Below the pieces are notes generated by a model. The model did not search any database. It worked only from the letters and a program-made list of their open reading frames with translations, and was not told the DNA's origin. Positions 25,740 to 37,982 of a stretch of 64,000 nt of DNA are shown piece after piece. Both the position numbers and the translations under genes were made by a program. Position 1 is the first letter of the stretch. Each line of letters starts with the position of its first letter. This DNA comes from Glandiceps talaboti (Eukaryota; Hemichordata; Enteropneusta; Spengelidae). The stretch is from the NCBI RefSeq assembly GCF_964340395.1, contig NC_135549.1, positions 15,123,342-15,187,341 of the forward strand. Direction: 5' to 3'.

Positions 25740-27885
25740 ATAAATTGCTTATTTTTGTGTTCAATTTGGCTTGTGCATGATATAATGACGTCAATGATCG
25801 AGACATACAAGTTTTTATATTTTTGACCTCTGTAAGATGTATCTTTTACTGTTGTACGCTGTATGTGAACTATAATAAGATGGACGAGTAGTAGGCTAAT
25901 ACATGTCTACTGATATCAAAGCATTACACATTATGCCCATATTTACTAGTAGAAAGAACGGTTTCATATTTTCACATGACCTGACCCTGTACTATTTATG
26001 TATTTATGTATGATGTATTTGCTGCAACACTCGTGTATGTACATCATTAACCCTGTGTACCCGGGACCTATGATGCAAAAGTAAATATTTAACGTTTCCT
26101 TAATGATCATTTCAAAGACAGTATAAGTTACCGTGTCATGCGCTATGCCTACTCCGCCATACCTACATGTATAAAAGGGAACTCAGCATATCTAGTGTTA
26201 ACGTAGAGTATATAAGTATAAATGCACCTACTTTGATGCATCGTGTGAGCCATGCATTAAAGATATCTACTTCAAAACTTTTATAGTTTAATGTAAACGT
26301 CAATGCACTTATCAGTTCTCTTCTGACTATAACTGAAACAATCTAGAATAGTTATGATAATTGGGAAAGACGCAAATCCGTATTCTCGTATAAGCTTGTT
26401 GAGGACATATAATATAACGCATTCGTTCCGTAAGTCCTAACATTCTGAGACGGAAAATAATGCCTTAGTTGGGGGGGGGGGGGGTCGATACTCATATAGG
26501 ACTCAAGAATGAATCCAAAAGTAGAAATCGACCACTCTTCCCAGTATACATTTAATGGATCTAAAGCAATTAAAAGGCCATACCGAGTTATGGTATGACT
26601 TGACAACATTGGTCTAGTTTAGACACACACTAATATACAATAGAACGAGGTGTACGTGTAGTTTGTGAGTAGGCTTAGTCATTCTAATAGTATGTACTTT
26701 ACAATGTGCCAGAAGAGAGTCAAACCCGGGTTTGCATAAGAAATTAATAACCAAATGAATAATACAGAACATATCACTGGCAATACTAAATAAACCATCA
26801 GTCCCCCCTTTGGCACAGTCAGAAGTGAATACACAGTTAATACCATCTTTACTTTACTCTTATCTATTGACTCAAACTATGGAACATGAACTAGACGTTA
26901 CTGCCCAATATGTTATGCCATTAGATGACAACAAAGCTATACATACGGTTTTTCTTTGTTTAGCTGTATACCCTAACTTATCCTTTTTGATCAAATAAAC
27001 TGAAAGAAAGTAAAACTGAAATATGACCAAAGCGTCTTACATGAAGTTATGTTTTAGGGCACCATAAAACCATAACAACGCGAAATGTAGTATCAAGTTT
27101 TCTCCCTTCAAGCAAAAAATCATGAGTCTTTGCCATTTCCATTTCATGTTTTCTATGGCTTACACCACAATTAAAGAAAGTATTACGGAAATCAAAACCG
27201 GAGGGCTTTCAGCTTTTAATCTAGATGCATCTGTGTAAAAAAAAACATTGCGGAGTGCATCTAAGACAACTGGACGATCTGATAAGTTTCTGTCCAATGG
27301 ATTTGACAAGTCGCTGAACAAATGTCATTTATGATATGTATAAAGATAATTTTTATGGCTGTTGCTTGTCAAAATAATAATCTCAAATCAAAAATAGATT
27401 TATACTAAGAATGAACTGCAGTTGCAAAATACAATCATAGACAAGTAAGCGTCATAATTACATGTAACAATTCCTTCTCTTTTAATTTTACCTCGCAAAG
27501 GTGGATCTTTTCTCTGGACAGGATAACACAGTCATGAATATTGTATGTTTTAATGTATGTTACTTGTACTGGTTCAATGTTAACTGTATGTCCCGTATGT
27601 GTAATGCGGCCTGTCGTTAAATGTTAACTGTATGTCTCGTATATGCAATGAAAATATTTTTAGTAAAGCAGAGAAAATCTTTGAATACATTAAGAAAAGA
27701 ACTATTAGCTGGGTTGAACACGTTGGGAGGTCCTAAAATGAATTTTTGGCAAAACAAGTGATGTTTGTGGATGAAAAGTTCACGAAGGTCGGTTTCCATC
27801 ACTAGATCGTATTTGAAAACGTTACGAAGATTCAAAAGGATGAAGGGAAATCGATTAAAACATTTTTGCGAGAGTGCTATCGTAG
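25740..27885. other. No gene seen
   Basis: AT-rich sequence with a poly-G run near 26470. Short ORFs have no recognisable domain. Confidence 0.4.
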
Positions 27886-27888
27886 AAA

Positions 27889-28007
27889 GTATGTATGTAT
27901 GTATGTATGTATGTATGTATGTATGTATGTATGTATGTATGTATGTATGTATGTATGTATGTATGTATGTATGTATGTATGTATGTATGTGTATGTGTGT
28001 GTGTGTA
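27889..28007. repeat. (GTAT)n microsatellite, left flank of the Penelope relic
   Basis: An array of about 25 GTAT units ends in a short GT tract. The same unit in the same orientation resumes at 29253, on the other side of the Penelope-like fragment. Confidence 0.95.
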
Positions 28008-28009
28008 GA

Positions 28010-29252
28010 AAGTAATGCATATGGAACTTATAAATCAGTCCGTATAAATAGCTGTTAAATCCGACGTTTCGAATAAATATTCTTTTTCAAAGGAAAAATC
28101 GGCGAGATACAGAAATGTTAGGTTAAAACCTGAACATTTCTGAATATGATGGAACAAAACCGCGCGTGATATATAAACGGTTAAACGTGGGAAAAGTTCT
28201 AATATTCGCACTTACCAAATAGAACCCAATAGAATACGCCTGAAATTTAAAAAATACCCTGATTAGATTGGGAATGACGAGAATAATCTATTAATTCCAA
28301 GGGGTTCCAGCGTTCCAAGACGGAAAATGATTTCTTCCTCAATGCTTTCTCATCACCAGAAACCTTACTAATTCCTGAAATGGACATATCTGATACACTG
28401 TGATCGCTGGTAATAAAATGCATAGATACGGGATAGTTACGATTCTTTTGTCTGGTCAGACGGAGATGTTCCACGAAACGATCACCAAGACGACGTACAA
28501 TTGAACCTATATATAAAAAACCCACATTTTTGACATGTAATGCAATACACTACATTAGTACTAATACAAGTAAATCTACTTGTAACAGGCACACTGTTCT
28601 TAGGGCCAAAAACATGATTAGTATTAATTATGAAACGACATGTACCACATCGAGTACGATCGCATGGAAATGAACCAGCATTAACTTCCAATTCACGTTG
28701 TTCTGTACGTACCACCATATCTCTAAGACTGGTATCACGACGCCAAGCTGTTAATGGTACTTCAGGAAACAATGAATTGGTAACCCTATTAGAACGTAAG
28801 ATATTAAAATGCTTGTATATAATGTTTTTAACTCTAGTGGAAAAGGGATGGTATGTAAGAGCTAGTATGGGACGATCGTTGTTACTCTTCTGATCATGTG
28901 ATTTGATACAAGCTTCCCTAGAAAAAGATGATACTTTATGTAAAGCCGCGTTGGTAACAGACATAGGATAACCACGTTGATGGAAGTACGTGCAAAATTC
29001 AGCAGACCTTTTTCTGAAATCCAAATCACTACTACAAATACGACGTAAACGAAGTAATTGTGAATAGGGAATGGAATCTTTACACTTATTAGGATGTGAT
29101 GAACCATACTGCAAATATGAATGTGTATCAGTAGGTTTGTATAAATAGATGTAGCTATATCATCACCATCAATCCTAAGGGAGATGTCAAGGAAATTGAT
29201 AGTTAGTTAGTCTGAAATATCATAAGTATACTGAATAGCAGGATTAAAATCT
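28010..29252 (-). pseudogene. 5'-truncated Penelope-like retroelement (RT tail plus GIY-YIG endonuclease)
   Basis: Read on the minus strand. Codons near 29235-29115 give FLDISLRIDGD and, after a one-base loss near 29130, the KPTDTHSYLQYGS type of RT thumb-side motif. The open frame then continues to 28485 with SIPYSQLLRLRR, the Cys motif CDRTRCGTC and NVVYCITCQKCG. One extra base in a G/T run at about 28510-28520 shifts the frame. The next frame (stop at 28247-28249) reads LYIG, RRLGDRF and EHLR, the GIY-YIG nuclease core. These elements copy RNA into DNA at the nuclease-cut site. The 5' part with the RT fingers and palm is missing, so this copy is dead. The non-coding tail 28010-28246 holds a degenerate hammerhead-like motif. 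Either shift could also be an assembly error, but the truncation is real. Confidence 0.85.
28061..28093 (-). other. Degenerate hammerhead-like motif in the Penelope 3' tail
   Basis: On the minus strand a CTTTGAAAAA block (in the place of CTGATGA) is followed by a 4-bp hairpin (GAAT/ATTC) and then an intact GAAACGTC. Penelope-like elements are known to carry hammerhead ribozymes in terminal regions. Here the first core block is broken, so activity is unlikely. Confidence 0.4.
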
Positions 29253-29383
29253 GTATGTATGTATGTATGTATGTATGTATGTATGTATGTATGTATGTAT
29301 GTATGTATGTATGTATGTATGTATGTATGTATGTATGTATGTATGTATGTATGTATGTCTGTCTCTGTGTGTGTGTGTGTGTG

Positions 29384-29422
<39 letters not shown>

Positions 29423-29446
29423 ATGTATGCATGCATGCATGCATGT
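29253..29446. repeat. Compound (GTAT)n-(GT)n-(CTGT)n-(ATGC)n microsatellite
   Basis: It abuts the truncated 5' end of the Penelope relic directly. All Met-Tyr-Val-Cys or His-Thr-Tyr-Ile repeat ORFs across it are artefacts. Confidence 0.95.
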
Positions 29447-31600
29447 ATCTTACTTGTCTGTCGTTCTCGAAGGCCATACTCAATTATGAACGAGACAGGT
29501 TAAGTAGAAAGCTGTATGCATCATGATAGCTCTTTAGATAGGATTTTATTCGTTTTAACAGTCCCCTAGAAATTACAGACTTTGTCCTGCAGCCCTATTA
29601 TAGGTCATTGTTTCAGAGTATTCTCCCAAGCATGGAAATAATCGGATTAAAAATTAAAACCCTCGTGGCACCACGTAATTGATTCTTCGACGAGCAGACG
29701 CAAATAATATATAATATATATAATATATTATGAATATACTATACCTATGCCCGTGTATATATGAAATCTGTGTGTTTGTCGTCGTCATTGTGTGTTTATC
29801 TATGTGTCTTCCAGACAGAATATAACAACAAAAGTTTACCGAGCTAATGTTTCCAAATCACTGCAATACATTACTGAATCCAGTCTGTTATTTTCCCCCC
29901 AAGAGTTTGCTTCTATATGCCAAGCAAGCATGATACAAACATCACGGTGTCCAGTATTCAACAATCATTGCCTAACAAGCAGCCTAAAGAGATGTTCTAT
30001 AGGTATAAAAGATATGTATTAGAGGAAAACAATATCTTAATATTGAATACTCGCAAGAAAGTATGTTACATAACTTTCTGATCCGGAAAATATAACTCGA
30101 CATTGATTCAGTAATGTCTGAACCAGTTCATGTAGGTGCCATTTGCATTATCATACTTCTCTATGTGGCGGTTGTGAATGAATTGCTTACACTTTACATG
30201 TACGTGGAAAACTCTTTCGCTTAAATCTATTCATTTCTAATCTTCGGAAAAGGTTAAAGCTATCAATCATAAATTTAATTACTGTAAATATATTGTTAAT
30301 GCGATAATTCACCGTCCGCGACAATTAAAACCATAAAAAAGAAGTGAGAGATAGACGGATTCATATTATTTGGTAATATATCTTATGTCGTAATGTCAAT
30401 GCAGACATAAAGCGAATGAAAGCAGGCAGCAATGTATCAATATCCTATTACATCAGACATGCACTGAACAAGTAAAAGAAGAGAAGAAATTTAAGTCTAA
30501 TAATATAATCAACATTGTATTTATCAAAATTAGAATGTTCGAATTTGTTTTCTTTATCAACATAAGGAAAGAATGGTGAAAATGTATCTAGACAAGGAGT
30601 AGGAATTTATAACCTGGAATTGCTTTTAGAAATAAGTCTGTTTATCACCCGGTTTATATTTCAACGTTTATAATGTTTGTCATCTAGGTGGCATCTTGAT
30701 GAAGCAAATATCTGGCACCGTAAATTGCATTGCTATCTTACCGGTAGCATGAAGTGTAACAGGCTTTTAACGGCAGTAAAATCATTACATGAGACATACA
30801 TGCCGTTATCATGTACACTTATTGGGTAAAATAACGGCATACGGAAAGCTGAAAACTGTGCACGTGAAAAACCCGTTTTGTAGACATTTTATAAGATGTC
30901 AAACAACAGACTTTTATGTGATGAACTTTATACAATTTTGGTACGATCCAGTCATCACATTGTTGTTACAGTAGTAGTAGTAGTTTGAATGACGAGGGAT
31001 AATTATGGATGCATCCGTTCGGATAAATGCTTGTTAATGTCAAATGTCATACAATTCACGAACAATATCGTGTCCTTTAACAGTTTGAAATCATATCGGT
31101 GTCTTTCAAATCGAACTATTTTCATACTAAGAAGGGAAAGGTTAAAAATGTCAACACAAACATGGTTATTTCTGTCGAAATTCCAGAGACATTTAGCTTT
31201 GAAAATGGAGTATTGGGAGATATATCTAGGGACAATTTTGTAAATCGTGTGTCAAAACGGTCATTATTTGAATTGACAAGTGTGATTTAGTTCTTATATT
31301 ACACTGTACATGAACTAAAACAAATGTGAGTCATACAGTAACCATTCAATACTATATCAATTGATGCCTTCTCCACGTGAAAGTAAATTGTTTTATCAAA
31401 CAACCTTCCTTTCTGTATGGACTAGTGTTGCAAAGCACCACTTGATACTAATTCAAATTCCGAGAAAAATATCGTTACAATGGAGTAGATACTTAAATCT
31501 CATTATCGGAAAGTGATTTACATTTTCTTTAAAAATAACTCGACTATAAACAAAATATGCACTAAATAAATAAAACTTTGTATTGCGCCAAAGTAATTGG
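29447..31600. other. No confident gene
   Basis: AT-rich sequence. An open stretch at 31099-31290 has ordinary-looking codon content but no family I recognise, no splice support and no start context. I leave it unassigned. Confidence 0.3.
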
Positions 31601-31620
31601 ATAGATCCTAGCATTCAACT

Positions 31621-31647
31621 TGAGTCCTCACATCAGGGCTTCGTCAG
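31621..31647 (-). other. Degenerate hammerhead-like motif
   Basis: On the minus strand CTGACGA is followed by a stem (AGCCCT with AGGACT, one mismatch). CAAG then stands where GAAAC is required. It is probably the relic of a ribozyme-bearing retroelement tail. Confidence 0.25.
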
Positions 31648-32330
31648 GGATATTTGGTACAGCACAATTTTTAAATTTATTTTTAATTACTAATCTGTAC
31701 AGGCGTGTCGCCATCATAATGCATTAGATGGTTCTTCTTTCTCATGGTCAAAGTCGTTGATTAACACAAATGTAGGGTATTGAACGTAAACCATACATGA
31801 TCGTACCAGTCAGGAGAGTAACTACGTTTAGCAATACTGTTTTGTTTCTTACACGATTTACCAAAACCAGTCAACCGGTTTAAGCTTTTTAGATGCAAAG
31901 GAGAAAAACGTAGTATGTCACTCGATATATGTAGCTAGTGGCAACTCAAACATTGAACCATCTAAAGCAACAGAACAGTCATTAGCCCGTATTCTTTTAC
32001 AGTTTGACCTGGCAGTAGTGAAACATATCTGTGACAAATGATTGGTTCGGGAGAAAAAATATCGCCTGAAGTACTGGAATTAGACAGGATATACTAGAGT
32101 CACAATCAGGCAACTGTATGTACCGTCAAAGTCAGTTTGACTGATTGGTTTTGTTGACGCATATGTGCAACATTCTACATCACTACGGAGACTGCGCAGT
32201 AGAAGTACAACAGTTACAAATCAATTCGTGCTAACTGGATTGAATAGATGTTGTCGATCAGTAATAAGTAGTTTTCCTTTTTAATATCCTGCAACAACGA
32301 ACAATACGTGACCTTCGGAATTGTCCACAG

Positions 32331-32505
32331 ACATAAAATCAGAAAGATTTGAGAACACATCTGAAAATAATTGTAGCGAAGACGTACATGGTGAAAACTG
32401 TACCAAAATCGGAGTTAATACTAATAGTTCTCTACATTGGCAAGCTGCATTGAATCAAACTGGTACCACTGGTGATATTGCTAACCCTTACGATGTAGAA
32501 AACAG
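32331..32505 (+). CDS. Candidate isolated exon, rich in N-glycosylation sequons
   Basis: An acceptor (TTGTCCACAG) and a donor (AACAG|GTAAAT) bound a 175-nt open stretch, phase 2 at both ends. The 57 full codons carry five Asn-X-Ser/Thr sequons (NTS, NCS, NCT, NSS, NQT) and end NPYDVEN. Such density suits an extracellular segment, for instance the N-terminus of a receptor. I see no neighbouring exons of the same gene, no membrane segment and no known domain. It may be an exon of a gene with giant introns spanning this desert, or chance. Confidence 0.35.
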
Positions 32506-33144
32506 GTAAATGATTTCAGTTTACCTTTAAAATGAACCAAAACCATAGATTTAGGGAACAAATTTAACCAAATGGACACCCTTTGTTCAGTGACAAGTTT
32601 GATACATTTTGTAACAGCAACGCCGTGCTATTTGGACAATCATTTCATGCGAGGCTAAGTCCTAATTGGGTCCTCGACCGAGAAGAGGCTAATCTCGATA
32701 TCTTTATTATCTCATTAACTTCTGTTCTTCGTCATAATTTCTTTTCCTTATTTTTTGTCCACATAATTTCTTTTGCGATTTTCAAGCCTGGAAAATCTGC
32801 CAGGGTGACGTACATGTTAATAGTATGTACATCCAAGTAATAAATCTTAGCCGTGGGCGGCTGAATCCCTAGAGTCTGAACAGTTCACATTGTGAATAAG
32901 ATTACGAACGATTGGTATGAGTATATGGAGTGACAGAGGCAAAATCTCCATGCTAAAAACAGAATTTTCTTATGGGTGTTCCATCACGTGACTGCCCGGA
33001 AAACCGGAACAGTGTGTATGTGGCCTGGTTATTTTAAGGTGGTAGGCCCCATACCATTGATTTTTTCAAACCGAGGGACTACATCTTTCCGCCGTCCCCT
33101 TTACGTCTATTAATGTATGACTAGTCCTTTTACGTTTATAAAAC

Positions 33145-33215
33145 GTGTGAGTGAGTGAGTGAGTGTGTGTGTGCGCGCGCGCGTGCGTGCGTGCGTGCGT
33201 GCGTGCGTGTGTGTG
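33145..33215. repeat. Compound (GAGT)n-(GT)n-(GC)n-(GTGC)n microsatellite
   Basis: Short adjoining arrays of four related units. Confidence 0.9.
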
Positions 33216-33480
33216 ATTAGTATTTTGATAGAAACTTTATTTATGAACTTCACGTCGTTTTAACAGTAATGCTCATTTACGACAACCTGACACTTGGAAA
33301 TATATGAAGGCATAAAACTACAAGTTATTGAAGGTATGACATAACAACTCTATCAAAATATTTCATAAAAAAATACCACACATGCAGCGGCTCCATACAA
33401 AGTATAAACTGCATCTGTTCAATACATTGTGAAGGGAAAGTGTTATATAAATAATACCAATGCACTATATACAGAAACCT

Positions 33481-33518
33481 CGCAGCGTTTATGACTGCTT
33501 TGACGCAGAGCTCATCAG
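33481..33518 (-). other. Degenerate hammerhead-like motif
   Basis: On the minus strand an intact CTGATGA block is followed by CTCTGC and GCAG, which can form a stem. ATAAAC then stands where GAAAC is expected. The flanking 33.2-33.9 kb looks repeat-derived but carries no readable protein domain. Confidence 0.25.
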
Positions 33519-34065
33519 ACTACTGACTGTTATAAAAATACCAATCACGACATAATCTTCGGATTTAAGGAGGAGCAACAAGGTCGTATAATGGGGGGAT
33601 ATATACCCTGTAGGCGAAATATGCACATATACCGCAAATATTGACCTCACAGGGGTACATCTACCTATATATAACCGACCACTTCTCCTTAAACTGCAGT
33701 ATGATATGTTAATTTCTATAAATGGGATAGACATGTAAATCGGAACTAAGCCTGGTAGCCTTTCCCATTTAAGCAATTCCATAACATTGATAACGTTGTA
33801 AGTGCACATATGTTGATGTATAATATTGTCAAATTCTTTAAACATTATTTCGGTTTCCATACGATTGATTAAGCGATCTGCCACATACCACTATCTTTTT
33901 CCTATGTTTTTGTGAGCGTCATGGTTACTGACGTGAGTTTTATAATTTTTACGTGTGTTTATTTACAAATTTGAATAATTACTCTTAGCATCTTTGAGAT
34001 TGTACGGTATAATGATTGTTTGCACTACACAGAACATTAAAAACGAGACGAGTAGTTTTAAAGAG

Positions 34066-34164
34066 TGCATTACAACGGAACGGTGGGCCTGTCACGAGGA
34101 GACGTGTGGCAAAATATATCATAGCTTGTTAACCATACAATCGCACATGTCATTACAAGCACAT
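34066..34164 (+). other. Single C2H2 zinc-finger-like open stretch
   Basis: The frame reads WACHEETCGKIYHSLLT followed by IQSHMSLQAH. The spacing C-x4-C-x12-H-x5-H with Tyr and Ile at the hydrophobic core positions fits a classical C2H2 finger. It is isolated, with no second finger and no convincing splice borders. It could be an exon of an unseen gene, a gene relic, or chance. Confidence 0.25.
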
Positions 34165-34209
34165 GATCATATACGGCTATTCGTTGATTTATATTGTGTT
34201 TGAGTGGTA

Positions 34210-36560
34210 TTGTGTGTTAAACATTACCGTCTATAAAATAGCTTTCTCAGATCACAGGGATTACTGTAACATGGAGTCTAGTATATTGAGATATATATGA
34301 ACTTATACAATGTAATCCCAGAGCACTAGTCTGAGATGTAATACTGTAACAGCAGTCTTGTTTTGCTGATGTTACTGGACACGGCCACCGAAACCTATAT
34401 AATTTCAGACGTTTATGCTGCCCACGTAATTGAAAACGACAAAGTTATTGCGAATTTGCTTTTAGCAGGTTTTGTTTGGGATAGGCTCAATAACAGAACT
34501 ACTGAACAGCAGAAGAAATATCAAACATAGATTGCTTGGAATCTAATCTTAAAAGCATAACACTGTAATATTACTCCATTTTGTACACTCCCACATGTTT
34601 GCTGTCACAATTAACAATTTGACTAGATCTGTTTGTACAGAATGCAGCAGCATTGATGAAATATGTACTATGCGCATTGAATTGACATTTACAGACATCA
34701 TCGAATACTCTTGTTCGTATTGAAACCCCCTGTATGTTTGATATAATCTCTGAATACGTTATAAGGTGGTCATGAGGCATGTTACAATGAAATACAATTT
34801 CTATTTCGCCTGACTAGTAAGTCTGTTTGGGCGGTATGTCTGACACTTTTGCGAGAAATTCTAGTTTGGAAGAAGTGGACATTGACAAATCAGTTTGACT
34901 GTTGAATACGTAGCTGGGGTTTGAATTCTAAAAGATTTCTGTTCTCCATTTCTCTCAAACTATATTCGTAAAAGTCATCTGGGTACTACCAGACCTATAC
35001 AGGCTTACGAGGTGGTAAAGGTAGAAATACATTACACTTTGTTCAGTTAGTCACTGTAGAAGTAATTTGTTCGAAGTTTCTCTTGAAATCTAAAGTGGAA
35101 GAAGATAACTTGTGTATGAATCTTAATGCTGCCATGATGAATATGCATAGTATCATTACACTTTATTGTTACATCATATGTTACATGGTATGAACACCAC
35201 CTGATAAAGTATCCAGAATCATAAAACATAAATGAATGGATCAACCTTACTATTATAATGAGTTTTGTAAATAAGCTTATTAAATATTACATAGTAATGT
35301 TTAAATGTTTGATCAGGTTTGCTATTCAAATAGCTCTAATCAAATACTTAGTGGTGACATCGTGTACCTGTTGTACCCTTATGGTGTATACTATAATAGT
35401 GGAGATATATGCAGGGGCATACAGAGTAGATATTTTCTAATGTGTTCCTCCTGACTGGCTCTGTTTAACTATAAGCTTAAGTGTTTGGAATAGAATCCTA
35501 AATAAATCAAATGGATTATTTCAAAGTGTTCAATCTCCTTGCAGTTGCCCCATTTTGGAAATAAGCCGTACCGTGCCATATGTGTCCCTTTCCAAAGAAA
35601 GGTTGATGCTATTCAAAGGTAAGAACAGACCTAGAAATGGAGAATGGAATTAAGGAATTACACGCAGTACTAACTTAGACAGGAACTAAATCACTTTATA
35701 TTCTGAATGCGTTTCTTATGTGATATCCCTCGCTATGGAACGATACAATCTTTAGTATATTATTTCCCCCAACAAGACGTGCTTTCTGACAAACGAGACC
35801 CGCGATCTACAAGGAAAGTGAAACTATTCATTGCGAAATCTAATATTACCGTTGACATTCACGATAACATGATAAGACCTTGCGGTCTGAATCTTAAACC
35901 TCTATTCAAATGGTTTGAACATGAACACACGGTGTGTATCACAAAAAAACAAGTGTCGTTTATGTGCTGGGCAGCTTCATTGAACGTTTCAAATTACTTA
36001 ATGGAATTCTGTTGATGCGTATCGACATAAGTGACTTGTTTTTCCGACAGTTCAATTTGGGAAAAACTGCCACGAGGTAATTTTTAAATACACAGTACAT
36101 AATTGTCAATTACATCAATATAGCTTAAAGGTGAACGACAAGTATATACTATTAGGTGTAACCAAGTCACGAACTTCTGTATCAAAGGAAACACTGATGC
36201 AATGTGAGTATATTTGTCTGACTGAAATCTGCCAAATCACTGACATGTCTATAGCCAAGACAAGAGTGTTGTTATGAGATATAAACTGTTGCAACCAAGC
36301 AAAAACTGATAACTAAATAACAAAAACCTACTGTAATCGAGCGACAATAAAGTGACTAACCTTATCAAATATAAAAGGTTGTTATCAAGTCAACTACTAA
36401 CCAACAAAACACAGCTGTAACCAGCAGAAACCGGTAAAATTAAATGAATGAGGTTATTATGTTAACTCAGTTAGAATTCTATTTCTATGCATAATCTACC
36501 ATGATTATAACCCAACAAAAAGTATTGCTAAACTGGAAACTGTTGCACACAAGAGTGAGT
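34210..36560. other. No confident gene
   Basis: AT-rich sequence. The open stretch 35707-36015 (102 codons) has no recognisable domain or splice support. Confidence 0.35.
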
Positions 36561-36712
36561 AACGACTGTAACCAAGCGAATACTGTTAGTGATTATTGAT
36601 GTAACCAAGTAAATGCTGCTGTATCCAAGTACACACTGCTGTAACCAAGTGAGTACTGTTGTAACTAAGTAAATACTGCGGTAACCAAGTGGATATTACT
36701 GGTACCATGCCA
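36560..36712. repeat. Minisatellite, roughly 20-30-bp unit
   Basis: Repeated TGTAACCAAGT followed by a variable GAATACTG-like block, at least six diverged copies. Looser copies reach back to about 36290. Confidence 0.75.
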
Positions 36713-37945
36713 AGACTTATGTAGGAAATATGTTCTAAATTTACAATGTAGAATTTATTTCGTTTATCGACTCATTATGTTATGATGGCTAGAGAAATAT
36801 GTACTTCAGGCTCAATCATCAACAATTCACGGATATACATATTTGATGTGACTGTGAATGTTTGTACACGACAGCTGTTCCCCTCGGAGCATCAGATATA
36901 TGTACTGAATAGATTAGTAATTCTTACTATATTATGGATATTCAGGACTCTCCCTATACAACTGATGAACCACGAAAAATACCAAGGGGTACTCATCAGA
37001 CAGCAAATATATTTCCAATGCTTGGCTTTACTTTCTCTTTTAACAATTGAGAGGGAAGTACGGTAAGATCGTGATTTTTATCTTGTTATAACCCCATTAT
37101 ACATAGATATACTAATAACCTAAATAAATGGAACACTCGGTAAAATACTTTTGTTTAAATATGGAAAAAGTATGACATAAAATGTACCAGAATTTAAGGG
37201 AAACGCGTCCATTCACTGAAATGGTCATATAGATAACTAACAACTGAAAATTGTTATTCACTCATATCTTGTAATAATGCTTCTTTAGTAATGAACTTAG
37301 CAGTATTTGTACACAAGGCATTCAGACTAAAAATGGAGCGTATTTACGCATTTTTTCTGTATTCTGTAACATTTTATTGTTCATACTTGTGTGAAATGCG
37401 ATTTTGGGTCGGTGGCCTTTAAGAGCATACGCTCATGTTAATTGATACGGCGATATTTGATAAATGTGCAGATGGGAGGCATCCAAGTGATCAGTAAATA
37501 TTAACCACTTTATAGAAATAGTCGTAGCTATCAAATTGGTATGACTAGTGTCAGTGTAATGTATTATAAAACATTAACACCCCTGTTACAAGAAAACCTG
37601 AACAGAATACGTCAACTGGAGTTAAGTGTTTACAATAGGACATTATCTATTCAAGGCTAAATACAAAACAAACATGAAAATATCGTCTCAGCTAAGTACT
37701 CGGTGCAAACAGCAAACTAAGATATTCATTAGAAATTAATCAGAAATAAATCTAAGTCCATACATATCTAAGTTGTGATAACTTATTTTCCGTAGAGAAT
37801 ATCCTAATTGATACTCGAGGTTTTATTAATAATTAATCTTCACTGCCGTACAGTCCGTCTGGGTGAAGGGACCGTAACTATGTTATTGTCACAACAATCT
37901 GACATAATATAACGACGTGTGTTCTTTCTTTCTTACCGCAACGTA

Positions 37946-37950
<5 letters not shown>

Positions 37951-37981
<31 letters not shown>
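37951..37981. repeat. (TA)n microsatellite
   Basis: A short TA array next to a SINE-like fragment. Confidence 0.9.

Positions 37982-37982
<1 letters not shown>

Noticed and set aside
29203-29526. Long His-Thr-Tyr-Ile and Met-Tyr-Val-Cys ORFs
   Set aside because: They are translations of the GTAT/CTGT microsatellite in multiple frames.
33489-33884. 131-codon minus-strand ORF
   Set aside because: No recognisable domain, overlap with a repeat-like region, and its end falls in a hammerhead-like relic.
35707-36015. 102-codon plus-strand ORF
   Set aside because: No recognisable family, no splice borders that extend it, and a length within chance for 64 kb of six frames.
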